From Siphonodentalium dalli (taxonomy: Eukaryota; Mollusca; Scaphopoda; Gadilida; Siphonodentaliidae), in NCBI GenBank assembly GCA_032622095.1, contig CP136065.1:112943195-113007194 (forward strand): a stretch of 64,000 nucleotides of DNA. The letters run 5' to 3'. The translations under genes were made by a program, and so were the position numbers. This document shows positions 1-11,816 of the stretch, piece after piece. The notes beneath the pieces are model-generated. The model made no database searches. It saw only the letters and a list, made by a program, of their open reading frames with translations, and was not told the origin of the DNA. Every line of letters starts with the position of its first letter. Positions within the stretch are counted from its first letter, which is position 1.

Positions 1-21
1 GTTTGAGGGACCTCCAAGAGG

Positions 22-264
22 TTGGCTGACGTTGCAGCGAAGACCGGTAAATATGTGATACAGAACGCCGCCGCATTTTGTGATTGGGGCAATCACGCCA
101 ATGTTAATGTCGCATTTATTCACCTCAACGAAAGCGCCCTGAAATTGGTTTTCCCTATGTCCTACCCGTTCCTGGAACACTCAATGTACACGCGGTTATT
201 CCTACCAAACACGCAAACGGCATCGATACCAGAGAAACGTCATGTTTCTGCGCAAATTGTTTAA
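22..264 (+). other. Unidentified 80-residue ORF
   Basis: Open frame without a recognisable motif (one Cys, no signal peptide). It sits 57 bp before the PHD-finger ORF in another frame, so it may be a frameshifted piece of the same transposon protein. The true coding start is not visible at the window edge. Confidence 0.2.
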
Positions 265-320
265 AGTTTCTAACTTAAAATGGTGAATCCGACCTGAAAT
301 GCAATTGGAAGTTCACAACG

Positions 321-596
321 ATGTATGCACCAAATGTTCGCGAGTCGAATGGTTCCCGGTCAACGGTCATCAAAGGCAAGCGAGCTTCAAAAAAGAGTGC
401 GGAAAATAACTGTCAAGATGCGTATCCTTGTGGGAAGTGTGGATGGGTTTATGGTGATCCACTCGACCCCAGTAAACGCGACGAATGGGTGTTGTGCTCA
501 GATTGTGGCAAGAGGTTTCACGAAGGTTGCGGAGAGGATTACGGTGTCTTTGACGACGGTGATAATTTCACGTGTTTGTCATGTTTAGACATATAG
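321..596 (+). pseudogene. Transposase-type C-terminal fragment with PHD-like zinc finger
   Basis: 91 residues. The C-terminal half has a C4HC3 pattern: CGKC, then CSDC, then FHEGC, ending TCLSC, with the W-V-x-C-x-x-C and H-E-x-C spacing of PHD-like fingers. Fingers of this form (with 'Y-G-D-P' and 'D-D' before the last pair) commonly end pogo/Tigger-like transposases. No DDE catalytic region is in the window, and the left edge is preceded by stops, so this is a decayed or spliced terminal piece of a transposon protein. A host gene's last exon is a less likely alternative. Confidence 0.55.
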
Positions 597-759
597 ACTC
601 AATGTGATGACACTAGTAACGATGACATTTATTAAAATTGATTTATATAGGCAGGAAATTAATTGAAGGCTACTAGCTATTTAAAATTAATTTCGAATTT
701 TAATCATATTGCATACTAGTACCAATCCATGAATAAAACAATGCATTTTGTTTTGGCAG

Positions 760-1715
760 TTTTTAGCTCACCGGAGACGAACCCGGTGGAGCTATAGTCA
801 TCACTTCTCGTCCGTCCATCCGTCCGTCCGTCCATCCGTCAACAATTCTTTAAACATCTTCTCCTCTGGAACCTATAGACCGAATGAGTTCATATTTGGT
901 GTGGCTGTTCCCTAGGTGACCCTCATTCAGATTTGTTCAAATGAGGTCACTGGGTCGAATAGTTGCGAAGCCAGGGCCATAACTCTTGCCCTCCATAGTA
1001 ATTCTTTTAAACATCTTCTCAAATACCGGCAGGCCAAATGGGTTCATATTTGGTGTGGATGTTCCCTAGGTGACTCACATTCAGATTTGTTCAAATGAGG
1101 TCACTGTGTCGAATAGTTGCGAAGCCAAAGCCATAACTCTTTCCCGCCATTGTATTTCTTAAAACGACTTATTCTCTTGTACCATCGGGTCGAATGGATT
1201 CATATTTGATACGGAGGGACCTTGGGTGATTGGGGCTCAGATTTGTTCAAATGGGGTCACTGTGTCAAATAGGGGCGGAGCCAGGGACATAACTCTAAAA
1301 ACAAAAAATTACATTTTTGCATTTTGACCTTTAAATTTTAGCTCACCTGAAGTCTCCGGTGGAGCGAAAGTCACCACTCCGCGCCCATTGTCCGTCCGTC
1401 CATCTGTCAGTCCATCCGTCAACAATTTTTGAACATCTTCTTCGGAACCATAAGGCCGATTTGGTTCATATTTGGTGTGGATGTTCCATAGGTGACTCAC
1501 ATTAAGATTTGTTCAAATGAGGTCACTGGGTCAAATAGCTGCGAAGCCAGGGCCATAACTCTTTCCCTCCATAGTAATTCTTTTAAACATCTTCTAAAAT
1601 ACCATTAGGCCAAATGGGTTCATATTTGGTATGAAGGGTCATTGTGTGTCTGGGGTTCAGATTTGTTTAAATGAGGTCACTGGGTGAAATGTGGGCGGGG
1701 CCAGGGACATAACTA
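760..1715 (+). repeat. CCGTCC interspersed repeat with about 170-bp sub-units
   Basis: Starts near an AGCTCACC...GGTGGAGC motif followed by CCGTCCGTCC runs. The block with TTCATATTTGGTGTGG and 'CAGATTTGTTCAAATGAGGTCACTG' type sequence is then repeated about five times; a second AGCTCACC start lies near 1339. This is a widespread repeat type in mollusc-like genomes. A degraded copy is at 5390-6130 and an inverted one at 41440-41700. Confidence 0.75.
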
Positions 1716-1771
1716 AATATTTATTTTTTATTTTTTTTAAATGTATTTAACTCCATGGTCAATTATATATA

Positions 1772-4626
1772 TCTATATCTATATTTGCGAATGTCTGTCT
1801 GTCTGTCTGTCTGTCTGTATGTCTGTCTGTCTGTGTTCTATAGAAATTCACAGGGGACCATCTAGATGATGCCAAAGGGGTCTACTAGGAGTAGCTTTTT
1901 ACGAGAAAGATAATGGTCGGGGTTAGAATTTTCTAAAGTGACGCCGTTGTTGTCAGGGGCAGAAAAGGGGAAGGGGCAGAAAAACAATTTGTCGCCGATT
2001 GCCACCAAACTTATATATAATCATCCCCATAATATGAGGAATCTAATGGCGTGGTTTAAATATGGCAAAAGTCGCGCCGTTCGCGTCAGGGGTGCCCGGA
2101 GGGGGGGGGGGCAGATTTGTTTTCTGTCGCCGATTGCCACGAAACTTACATATAATTATCCCCATGATATGAAGAATCCAACGGTGTGGTTTAAATATGT
2201 CAAAAGTGGCGTCGTTTGAGTGAGGGATGAACGGAAGGGGAGAGGGGCACCAAAATTGATAAAACTAATTTTAGCGCCGATTTCCACCAAATTGATATAT
2301 ATTCTTCTTCATGATACAAGGAATCTAATCGTGCGATTTAACAACTTCAAATTGTTGTTTTTGGATGAGAGATTGGGAGGGGGAGGGCACTAAATTTGAT
2401 ACTAAGTCGCCGATTGCCACCATACTTATTCAAAATCATCCCCATGGTATGAGGAGTCTAATGGTGTGGCTTTTATCTGTCAAATGTGGCCTCATTCGAG
2501 TCAGGGTTGCATTGAAAGGGACATGGGCACCAAAATTGATGCACAATTGTTTTAGCGCCAATTTCCACCAAATTGATACACGTTCTTATCCATGATACGA
2601 GGAATCTAATCGTGATTTAAAGACGCCATAGTGGGGCTGTTTGTGTGAGAGATGGAGAGGGGAGGGATTGGCACAAAATTTGATAAAATAAATTGTTTTG
2701 TCGCCGATTATCACCAAACTTATAAACAATCATCTCCATGATATCAGGAGTGTAATCGTGTGGTTTAAAGATGTCACAAGTGGGGCCATTCGAGTCAGTG
2801 GTGTATAGAGATGAGAGGGACACAAAAATTATATCTATATGTTTAGTGCCGATTTCCACCAGATTGATACATATTCTTCTCCGTGATACGAGGAATCTTA
2901 TCGTGTGGTTTAGATACACCAAATTGGTGCCCTATGGGTGAGAGATATGGGGACCTTAAATTTGATACGAATTTGTATACTCGCCAATTTTCAACAATTT
3001 CATATATATGCATCTCTAATATATAATGAGTCTTAGTGTGTGCAGCTTGAGTCCGAAATAGGGACGGGAGGGTCACCAAACTGATACAAAATATTTTCAG
3101 TACCAATTACCATCAAATTCAGACACGTTCTTCTCAAATGATACAAGAAATAAAATCGTGCTGTCTGTCTGTCTTTTTGTCTGTCTGTGTGCGTTCTATA
3201 TATAACTTCACGCGGTACAATCGAGATGGCACCAAGGCGTTCTAAGAGGGGTAACTTTTTGCAAGGAAGATAATGGTACGGGTTAAAATTTTTCTAAAAT
3301 GACGCTGTTGGTGGGAGGGGAAATTAAAAAAATATGGTGAAATAGTTTTGTCGCTGATTTCCACCAAACGAATACATAATCACCTTCGCAATATGGCGTT
3401 GTTCGAGTCAGCGTTGCATCAACAATTGATTTAATAAACCAAATTCCACCAAATTCATACACGTTTCTCTCTAATTATATACCATGAATTAAATCACACT
3501 TGGTGTCGTTTGCGTCACGGATGGCGAGCGGATATGCACTATCATTGATAAGATTGCTATTCGCTGATATCCACATATAAGTTATATACAGTCACCAGGC
3601 CATCTCCATATCATTTTAAGTAGTTGGGCGTTCACATTTCACAATCCCGACATATGGTGACCCACATAGGTCACTTGAACAATTATATCTTCTTAACAGT
3701 CATATTTATATGGGAATGGCAATCAAGGCATTCACACAATGAGCTAGCAAAAAGAGATAACTAGAAGAAGCATTAAACGTATATTTATCATGCTATTGAA
3801 GAAATACATATATTCGTGCAAAATGAGAGACCTCGAACCGTCAGAGAATTGCATATATATAATAACAAAATTTAGTCTGTTCCATTCAATACAGTTTCCA
3901 CAAAAAGTTACAATTTGTCAAGAGATATGGAAGGCCTGTTCAAAAATAGTGGTTACAGTGTGCAGTCAAATGCAGTTTCTTCTGATATACAAGAAAATGC
4001 AGTTAGTAGCACAAGACTTTTCAGGATCCTACCAATACTGACATCTGACAAGGGTTTTAGAACAGACTCATCGACTGACATAAACAACTCAAAATCTCGC
4101 TCTGTGCCTGGCACATGTAGCTGATATATATATATGCGCATCAACATTTCGTTTAAACTAAGAATATTTAGCCAATATATAGCACCATGAACAGAGGAGC
4201 ACCTGGAAATTTCATTGAAACATCTGTATCTTCATGGAGATATGATAGCCAGGTGTCCTCGAGATCGTAGTCCAACCCACTAGATTGATTGATACATCTC
4301 AATATGTAAAACCCAATTATCATCTTTTATCGAACTAATGTGTTTACGATGTTCATGTATCATAATTATTATAACGTCTAATGTATACGCAGTTATAAAT
4401 AAATAAATACTTCATTTGTGGAACGGATTAATCGCGATAAACAGAATGACAATTGACAAGGTGAGCCATTACTTATATTCCATGACTGTAATAATCATGT
4501 TTTGTGATGCTATTTGAATATACAATTTATGAGAAAACGTATAACACTTTAAGCAAGAGCATTCTATATTCCCAACAAATATCCACAGCATACATTAACC
4601 TGGGCAACGCCGGGTAACCCTGCTAG
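1772..4626 (+). mobile_element. Helitron-like element with internal tandem repeats
   Basis: The 5' end is A|TCTATATCTATATTTG followed by CTGTCTGT runs. The 3' end is a GGC-AAC-GCC hairpin inside CCTGGGCAACGCCGGG, then ACCCTGCTAG|T, a canonical CTRR|T Helitron terminus. No Rep/helicase ORF is present, so it is non-autonomous. Inside, a degenerate unit of about 140-160 bp (hallmark 'GCCGATTGCCACCAAACTTA') repeats at about 1930-3150, and a second CTGTCTGT-headed module restarts near 3157. The element may therefore be two nested or partly duplicated copies. Confidence 0.6.
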
Positions 4627-4955
4627 TATATATATATATTGTTTAACATTTTTTGAAAATTGAAAAACTAATGCCATTACATTTCTGAAGGTTGTGCCCC
4701 CTGGCCCTTCACTCAAGTTTACTGCTTCTGCCACCCTGGTCCCAAAAATAAAATTTACTCAAATTCTTGATAGAGAATCATTAATAAGAACCATTTACTT
4801 TGGCTCTAACTGTATGCTGGGTATACCTACACATGTCAAGTGAAATCTGACATTTGTATAAACATTCCCTGGAGATCTGCTAGAAGTCATTAATTCCCAA
4901 TCTATCATGTATTGTTCAAATCTTTCAACAGGGCAAATAGCATGCCTGTCATGTG

Positions 4956-5047
4956 CAGAATGAGGTCACCAGAGGGTGAATTTAGTGATGCCATCCCCGC
5001 ACAGCGGGCCATCATTACCAAATTCACCATCTGGAGACCTCATTCTG
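4956..5047. repeat. Palindromic repeat, copy 1
   Basis: An imperfect inverted repeat: CAGAATGAGGTC and GGGTGAATTTAGTGATG on the left match reversed copies on the right around a short GC-rich centre. It can fold into one hairpin of about 92 bases. Homologous to 5251-5341. Confidence 0.7.
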
Positions 5048-5250
5048 ATTAGGCCTCATCTTCTGGGAAGTATCTATAGTATAAAATTAACATTGTTGTT
5101 AGTTACATTTCCCTTCTAGGAAGTTTCTATATCCCATAATTTGCAGAAGATAAAATTCATAATTGAGGTGCCCAATGAGTGAATATCATCAACTTCAACT
5201 GGGGAACTTCAATCTTATCCAAGGTCTGCCATAGCAGTTGAGGGCCTTAG

Positions 5251-5341
5251 CAGAATGAGGTCCCATGAGGGTGAATTTAGTGATGCTAGCCTGCTGTGCG
5301 GTATAGCGTCACTAAATTCACCCTCTGGGGACCTCGTTCTG
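5251..5341. repeat. Palindromic repeat, copy 2
   Basis: Same hairpin type as 4956-5047, with arms CAGAATGAGGTC and GGGTGAATTTAGTGA and their reverse complements. The centre differs from copy 1. Probably a very short foldback MITE. Confidence 0.7.
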
Positions 5342-5389
5342 CAAATGACAGACACGACGACGCACTATCATACTATTTCAAGGCTTGAT

Positions 5390-6130
5390 TGTATAATACA
5401 ATGTGTTGCTTGAGGCCAGGCATGTGCAATGTAGGAACAGACACGCTATTTGCAGGCTTACTCCTTTGGTGATTGTGATTCAGATTTGTTTAATCAGGGT
5501 CACCAGGTCAAGTAGGTGCAAGGTCAGCTACATTACTCTTTCTCTCCATAGTAATTCATGATATGTCTTCTATGCAAGAATCAAATGGCCTATTTTGCTT
5601 ATATTTGGTATGAAATTACCTTGGGTGACAGATTTGTGAAAATGGGATCACAAAGTCAAATAAGGGCAGAGCCAGAGACTTAACTATTTCACTACATAGT
5701 AATTCTTAAAATATGTTTGCAAGAACTAGTTGGCTTATTTAGCATGGAATGTTCTTCCTTGACTGCAATTCAGATTTTTTTCAATGGGGTCACCTGGTCA
5801 AATAGGGGCCAAGCGAAGGACAGTTTCCCTCTTAATATGCTTCCTTCAGAAGGACCATCAGGTCTATTTACTGATATGTATGATATGTATGAAGGGTTCT
5901 TTGGTGTCTGGGATTCATATTTATTCAGATGGGATCACCAGGTTAAATATGGTGGGACCAGGGACATAACTATATGTCTCTGTAGTAATTCTTAAAATGC
6001 CTCCTCAAGAGAGATTGGACTATTTAGCTTACATATAGTATGGAGAAATCAGGAGGATCCTTTAGTGACTGAGATTCAGATTTATTAAAATGAGGTCTAC
6101 CTGTCAAGAAATGGCGGGGCTATTGGGAGT
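5390..6130 (+). repeat. Degenerate CCGTCC-family repeat sub-units
   Basis: Diverged copies of the 760-1715 sub-unit: repeated 'CAGATTTGTT', 'GGGTCACCAGGTCAA' and 'CATAGTAATTCTTAAAAT' blocks spaced about 170-180 bp. Confidence 0.55.
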
Positions 6131-8778
6131 TAACACTTTTGTGTCTAATAAAATCATTGAAATACCAAATTCATTAAAACATCTACCTTGGAGCCACCTG
6201 ACTGATTAATCTGACATACATGTATTGTGTTTTGGGTCCATGGATAATTGGGCTTCAAACATGTCTAAATGGTTTTAGAAAAAGGCGCTTGTGAGATTAG
6301 AAATTTCCCAACAATTGAGAAAGTTTGAGGTGTCGGTTGTGAAATTCCAACCTAAGACTTGGGAGTCTGGAGCCCGGTCGGGAGGGGACTGGTTGAGCTG
6401 GAGGAGGGGGTGATCAGTAGTGTACAGTTGGCAATTTCAAGGTGGATTTTCACCAATCTACATACATGAAGTCTCTCTAGCCACATATCCTGTTTAGATC
6501 AACTTCTTTTAAAGTGATTATGAAAAGTTCTGACTGTTGTGGTCTCCAGAGTCCCAGTCTTATCAGTCATTGCAGTCTGGTGGGCGACCCCACAGTCATT
6601 GACTGTCTTGTTTTGGAAACTTGTCCAAAACCGGTTTGAACATAGCAAAATATTCCTCATTCATAAACTTGCATACATGTCGTATATAACTATATATAGG
6701 GGTTTTCTCCGTTACCATCATGTCCATGCTAATATTACATCGGGCGTTTGAATTGTCAGGTATTCCTTGTTCGACATAATTATATTAACACATTCTTATA
6801 TTTATGTAATCAAATAAAATTGAATGGCATGATTACGCAGGTCTTATTTTTAGATGCACAGAATTGTGTGCACCAGCATAGATCAATGATATGGGTTTAC
6901 TGGAAACACATACACATTCAAAGTACATGGGACTGCATGTAGTTTCAAATAATAGTTAATATGTTTCCAGCGAAGTTAGAAATTCAACCGAACACGTTTG
7001 TGTCACATATTATTCAAAATTTAGTGTGTATCAACGATTCGCAATCTTTAGGAACATAAAGACACAAAATGTGTTTTCTCCGTTACCACGCCGACTGTAA
7101 TATATGTGTGTCGCATATCACAAACGCCACATCAATATTTTCCACATGTTTTGTTTTCGAAAACGTATATATCCCCACATAAGAAATTGGCCCATTTCGT
7201 CTGTCTATACACCATATAGAGTGATAGAGAGTGTTCGATTCGGAATGAATTTTTAATTGCACGGTAATCCTAAGATATACGGGGAGCCATTGACCCTAAA
7301 CATCTGGCTATATAGTGACAGCTCGAATCATGAGTATTTTATAAAATTGCATGCATGTGACTATAGCCACCATTGTGTATTGATTGTGACAATATAAAAT
7401 TGTTGCCACATGTTTAAATGGACTGTACGTACCCATATGCTACCTTTTCGGGTTGGTAACGGAGAAAACATGCATAAAAGTGCCTAGCGTTTTCATGGCA
7501 GCTGAAAAATAGGAACATGATCCCCCAGTGCTCATTTTAACGTGACACATTCCACACATACTATATTTTCATATTGTAATGATGATAACCGGCATATCGA
7601 AAATTTATTTTTTCGATTTGATTGCAAACTACATGTCGATTTAAGGAATTTTAGGCCATATATAGGTGCCAGACAGTTCTATATGTTATAACGAACCAAA
7701 AGCCGGACGATTTTGTCGTATATATAGACTATATCTGATTGTTTTACGTCACCAATTATTATCTAATACGACGCTGATGTTTTGAATTTCGCGAGCGCCT
7801 TTGTCTCACAGTAGATCGGTGGGCTAAAATTAAAGCATTAATGTCGTAATCGGAAAATCTTGTTACTGTGTCTTTCGATTACTGGTATTGCAAATGAGAA
7901 TTATGAATATTGAATTACAATGTAATTTCATTCGTTGCGTTAGTTTACCTTTTATTGAGAAAACAAGACACACTAAATAACGACACTATTGTAACTACAG
8001 TCTGCACACATCGGGGCGAGTGAAAAGTGATCGACATTCCTGATGTGAAATATAATAAGAATGTCATCACGAATTTACCGTTCTACTGGGCATTTAATGT
8101 ACAGCACTTGGTACGGTGCAGTACTGTGCGAAACGAAATAACATATATTTAATAAGGAATTAATTTGTTATCATAAGACTATATAGTACATACATGCATG
8201 TGATAATCCATAAATATACTATTTTCGCCATGGAATCGAAAGGAAACACATAATTATGAACAAAGCAGAAGATACATTCAGTCGAACTCGGTCAATGGGG
8301 AAAGTTACACGATGACGTTGTTCGTCTATTTTCGTTGAAATCGACACGGTGACACCTTTGAATGAAATGAACAGATATATGAAATGGACACGCTTATCGG
8401 CATAGTATAGTATCTCCGCCACAGTGCTCACCCAGTGTCAAGAAAAGAAATAAATTGGTGCAATTCATTAAAGATGTTCCCGCCCCCCCCCCCCCTCGAC
8501 AATGTATAATTATTTTCACTTTGATGTTGGTACTATAGTAGTTTATAACCATGAATAGTCAAGCTGTCGATCAAGAGTACCCGGAAGTACGATCTGGCTA
8601 ATTTATACTCGAAATTACGATTGGGGTCCATTCATTCGACGAACCCAGGAAATATATAGCCTTATGTGAATCTTATTTGTAGGGATACCAGGGAATCTAT
8701 AAACTGATTTTGATAAAAAGAAAAAAAAGAAAGAAAAAGCCACAGCTAATCTCGTGTGAGTGGTTTTGCTTTGGTTCG
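6130..8778. other. No gene seen
   Basis: AT-rich sequence with only short chance ORFs. It holds three copies of TTTTCTCCGTTACCA (6703-6717, 7074-7088, and inverted at 7454-7468) and a C-tract near 8480. Confidence 0.5.
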
Positions 8779-8782
8779 TTAA

Positions 8783-9218
8783 AGGTACTCAATCCGATTC
8801 GACGGTCCCCATATCATCAGATTCCAACAACAACAAAAAATTTTGAAATGCCGCTTCAGTTATCAGAATCGATTAATTGCCCAAAAATAATGCTAACTAC
8901 GGTCAACTATAGTATAAAATTGCCCAAAACCTGTTATTTATCAACGTTTTGTTCAACGAAATTTTGCCGGTTGTCAAATATCTGACACAAAAAAGTCACT
9001 GGATTTTAGAGTTATCGATCTTCATCCGCTATCTGGTCAGATAAGTTCTTCTCGTCGACAGTTTACTGGGCCATTTAAAATTAAATTAATAGATTTCAAA
9101 CATCGAAATCTGATCACTCCTAGCTTTGATGGGTGGGTTCCTCAATTCGAATCAAACATTTTTTACCCCCGAAGCCAAGAAATAGTAATTTGCGAGCGTT
9201 AATTCGGATTGAGTACCT
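8783..9218. mobile_element. TTAA-flanked MITE, copy 1
   Basis: Terminal inverted repeats AGGTACTCAATCCGA and reverse complement, flanked on both sides by TTAA (8779-8782 and 9219-9222), the target duplication of piggyBac-type elements. 436 bp, no coding capacity. A close copy lies at 39419-39852. Confidence 0.8.
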
Positions 9219-9222
9219 TTAA

Positions 9223-10055
9223 TTACGCTATATAGCGTATGATCAAATTATATATAATACGTCATTTTTGTTTATTTATATGTTATCGTTTTGTCATAAT
9301 GTTCAATGCAAAAATAAACAATTGGATTGAATTGAATTGAGTAATTGTGGAGCATTATATACATTTTTCAGATGATAAACCTACTCATACCCACATGCAA
9401 GTGGTACTATGGCATGTAGAAAGGTTGTTGTGACCTGAGTCACAGGAGTCCAGGACACTTCCAATTACTCGGCCATTTCCGCTTCGGTCAGAAATAACCT
9501 CTTCCATAAATAGAAACAGCATTCGCGAAATACTACAATACACGGCCCTAGTAACAATGCGATTGACGCATACATTATATGTGATCACACGGCGCAGAAT
9601 TTATGCACTGTACGCAGAATAACACTTGATTGTGCATCAAATATTGATAAATAATAATATAATTCGCAATAATTAGTTCATGTACGTTTGTTGACATATA
9701 TACGATTCTCCCAGTCAATAGATGCATTTCCCGGTAGTATGCACATTATCAGTCACGTGATTTAAATAGGCCGACAGAAGAAGTTATTTCCGAGCGGAGC
9801 GGAAAAGGCCGAGTCGCTGCGAATGGTGTCGATGAATTAAATATCTGAATGGCGTACTTTATAGGAACATTCAGCCGATGACAATTATCGACTTTACACC
9901 AAGTTGGCTTGATCCTATTGAGATAGGACATGAATTTTTTTCCTAATATGCCTGTATGTGCTAATTACCTTTTTCTCGGCAGATTTGGCTGATTTTTTGC
10001 ACAAAATAGAACCCTGAAAAATAAGATGATCTTCGTTTTGAATCCTTTGCATTTG
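9223..10055. other. No gene seen
   Basis: Only short ORFs without recognisable motifs. Confidence 0.4.
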
Positions 10056-10770
10056 TTCAAGAATTTTCGGAATTTTTTAAGTTTAAAGGGGAGGGGGGGG
10101 GGGGGGGGGGTCTGAAGAAAAACTCCAGACACAGGGAGTGGGTGGTGGGTGGTTCGAGGTCGGAAAAAATTGTGTGATGCAAATTGTGTCCAATCAACTG
10201 ATATGCCCTTATTATTGACTTGAGAACGATGTATGCATTACCGGGTTGGACACTCATGATTATATTATACCGGTCCATACGACCCTGTGTATCTGTTGAG
10301 TTGCCTGATTTTTAAAGCTACTTCCAGCAACAACTCATATAATTTCATAGCCACATATATACCACTTTCAATAATATTACATGTAATCCAGGCAGTGGCT
10401 ATCCATTTATATAAGGTCTTATTATTTCTGAGTATTTCTGCTAGTCGATAATCAAGTCAATACGCATGTATCACCAGTCCTATACATGGATACATACATA
10501 AAACATGAACCGATTTTGAATGACAAAATGTGCAAGGCATCCGCATGTCAACAGTAGAACATTATAACATATTGCAAATATCATCTTGAACTCTGAGCAT
10601 TTTACGCGAGCCACTGGTTACCAAAATCATTTTATTTTGTATAGGATGGTAGACTACACATAAGCAACCGACCAATTTCTAACACACTCCCCAGTACATT
10701 ATGTATATATACCTTTATTTGAGTTGGCCTGGAAAAATATTGCACAGAGGGTACGTGGGGCTTTGATGAT
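10056..10770. repeat. Diverged duplicate, copy 1 (partner 40340-41270)
   Basis: Shares ordered blocks with 40340-41270: a G-tract, 'GAGGTCGGAAAAAAT', 'TGATATGCCCTTATTA', 'CAGTGGCTATC' and 'CACTGGTTACCA'. No ORF of note; an old interspersed repeat. Confidence 0.55.
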
Positions 10771-11129
10771 CAGGTAGCGGAAATTATTGATTATTGTCTG
10801 CAATTGTTTCTAGACCCTCCCCATTGTTTAACTGTGTTTATTTTAGATGAGTATGGGCAACATTCCCTTTTTTGCTTCTGACAGCTGGATTAATTTATTA
10901 CAAGCAATTTCTTGCTGTGAAGGCCTTTTTTCATGTACAGCAGCTGTAGTTCGTTGTTCTAAACGTCAACAAATCGCGTATGAAAAACTATCTCAACCCA
11001 CCCCAAATTCAATTTTTTTTCAAATTCAATAAGTTTTATTTGATATTATCGAATAATAACATTTTATATACAACAGGACCCCACAAATCTGGGCTTATGA
11101 GGGCAGGACCCTTATACAAATATATTACA

Positions 11130-11400
11130 CTAGCAGGGTGACCCGACTTCGTCCGGGCTGTTTCCCTCTGCTTTCATCCGTCTAAAGGCGCGATTTGACC
11201 TTGAATTGACCATTTTGAAGGTCAAGGTCAGGTCGGGGTCACGATTTGACCCGTCCAAAACACTCCCCGGACAAAAGTAACCCTAGGTATCAAATTCCGT
11301 CGAAATCCGTCGAAAGGCGCGATTTGACCTTGAATTGACAATTTTGAAGGTCATTGTCAGGTCGGGGTCACGATTTGGCCCGTCCAAAACACTCCCCGTA
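11130..11400 (-). mobile_element. 5'-truncated Helitron
   Basis: Read on the minus strand it ends CCCGGACGAAGTCGGG-TCACCCTGCTAG|T (11133-11130). The body contains the 'GGTCAAATCGTGACCCCGACCTGACCTTGACC'-type repeat shared with other Helitrons here. The 5' TC end is missing; similarity stops near 11400. Confidence 0.7.
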
Positions 11401-11816
11401 GTGTCACAGTTCACAGTATATTTTTCATGTTGCAATGATATATTTGATCATGTAATACCAAGCTCCTTCTTGTGCTGCGACATGATGAAGATGCATCATA
11501 TAACAACCCACACGAGTCAATTCAGGGCATCTAAATATTATATTAGAATAGATTCACTTATAATTACTATATACAGATGCAGAGGTTGAGGCATGTTTCG
11601 ATAGGTTAGTTTGGTTCATTCTGAGTTATCCATTGGTTACTGTACGGATTTCAATATGGATGACACGTTAGATATATAATACATGTAGTTGAAATATTCA
11701 GACTTTTCTTTCCCCTCACCATGTATGGCTGATCAACGTAGGAGGGAGGTTGGTTTTATGTTGCTTGTTAATGAAATATTCTTTCAGATATTCTGAGTTT
11801 GCAGTCACTTGGCAGT

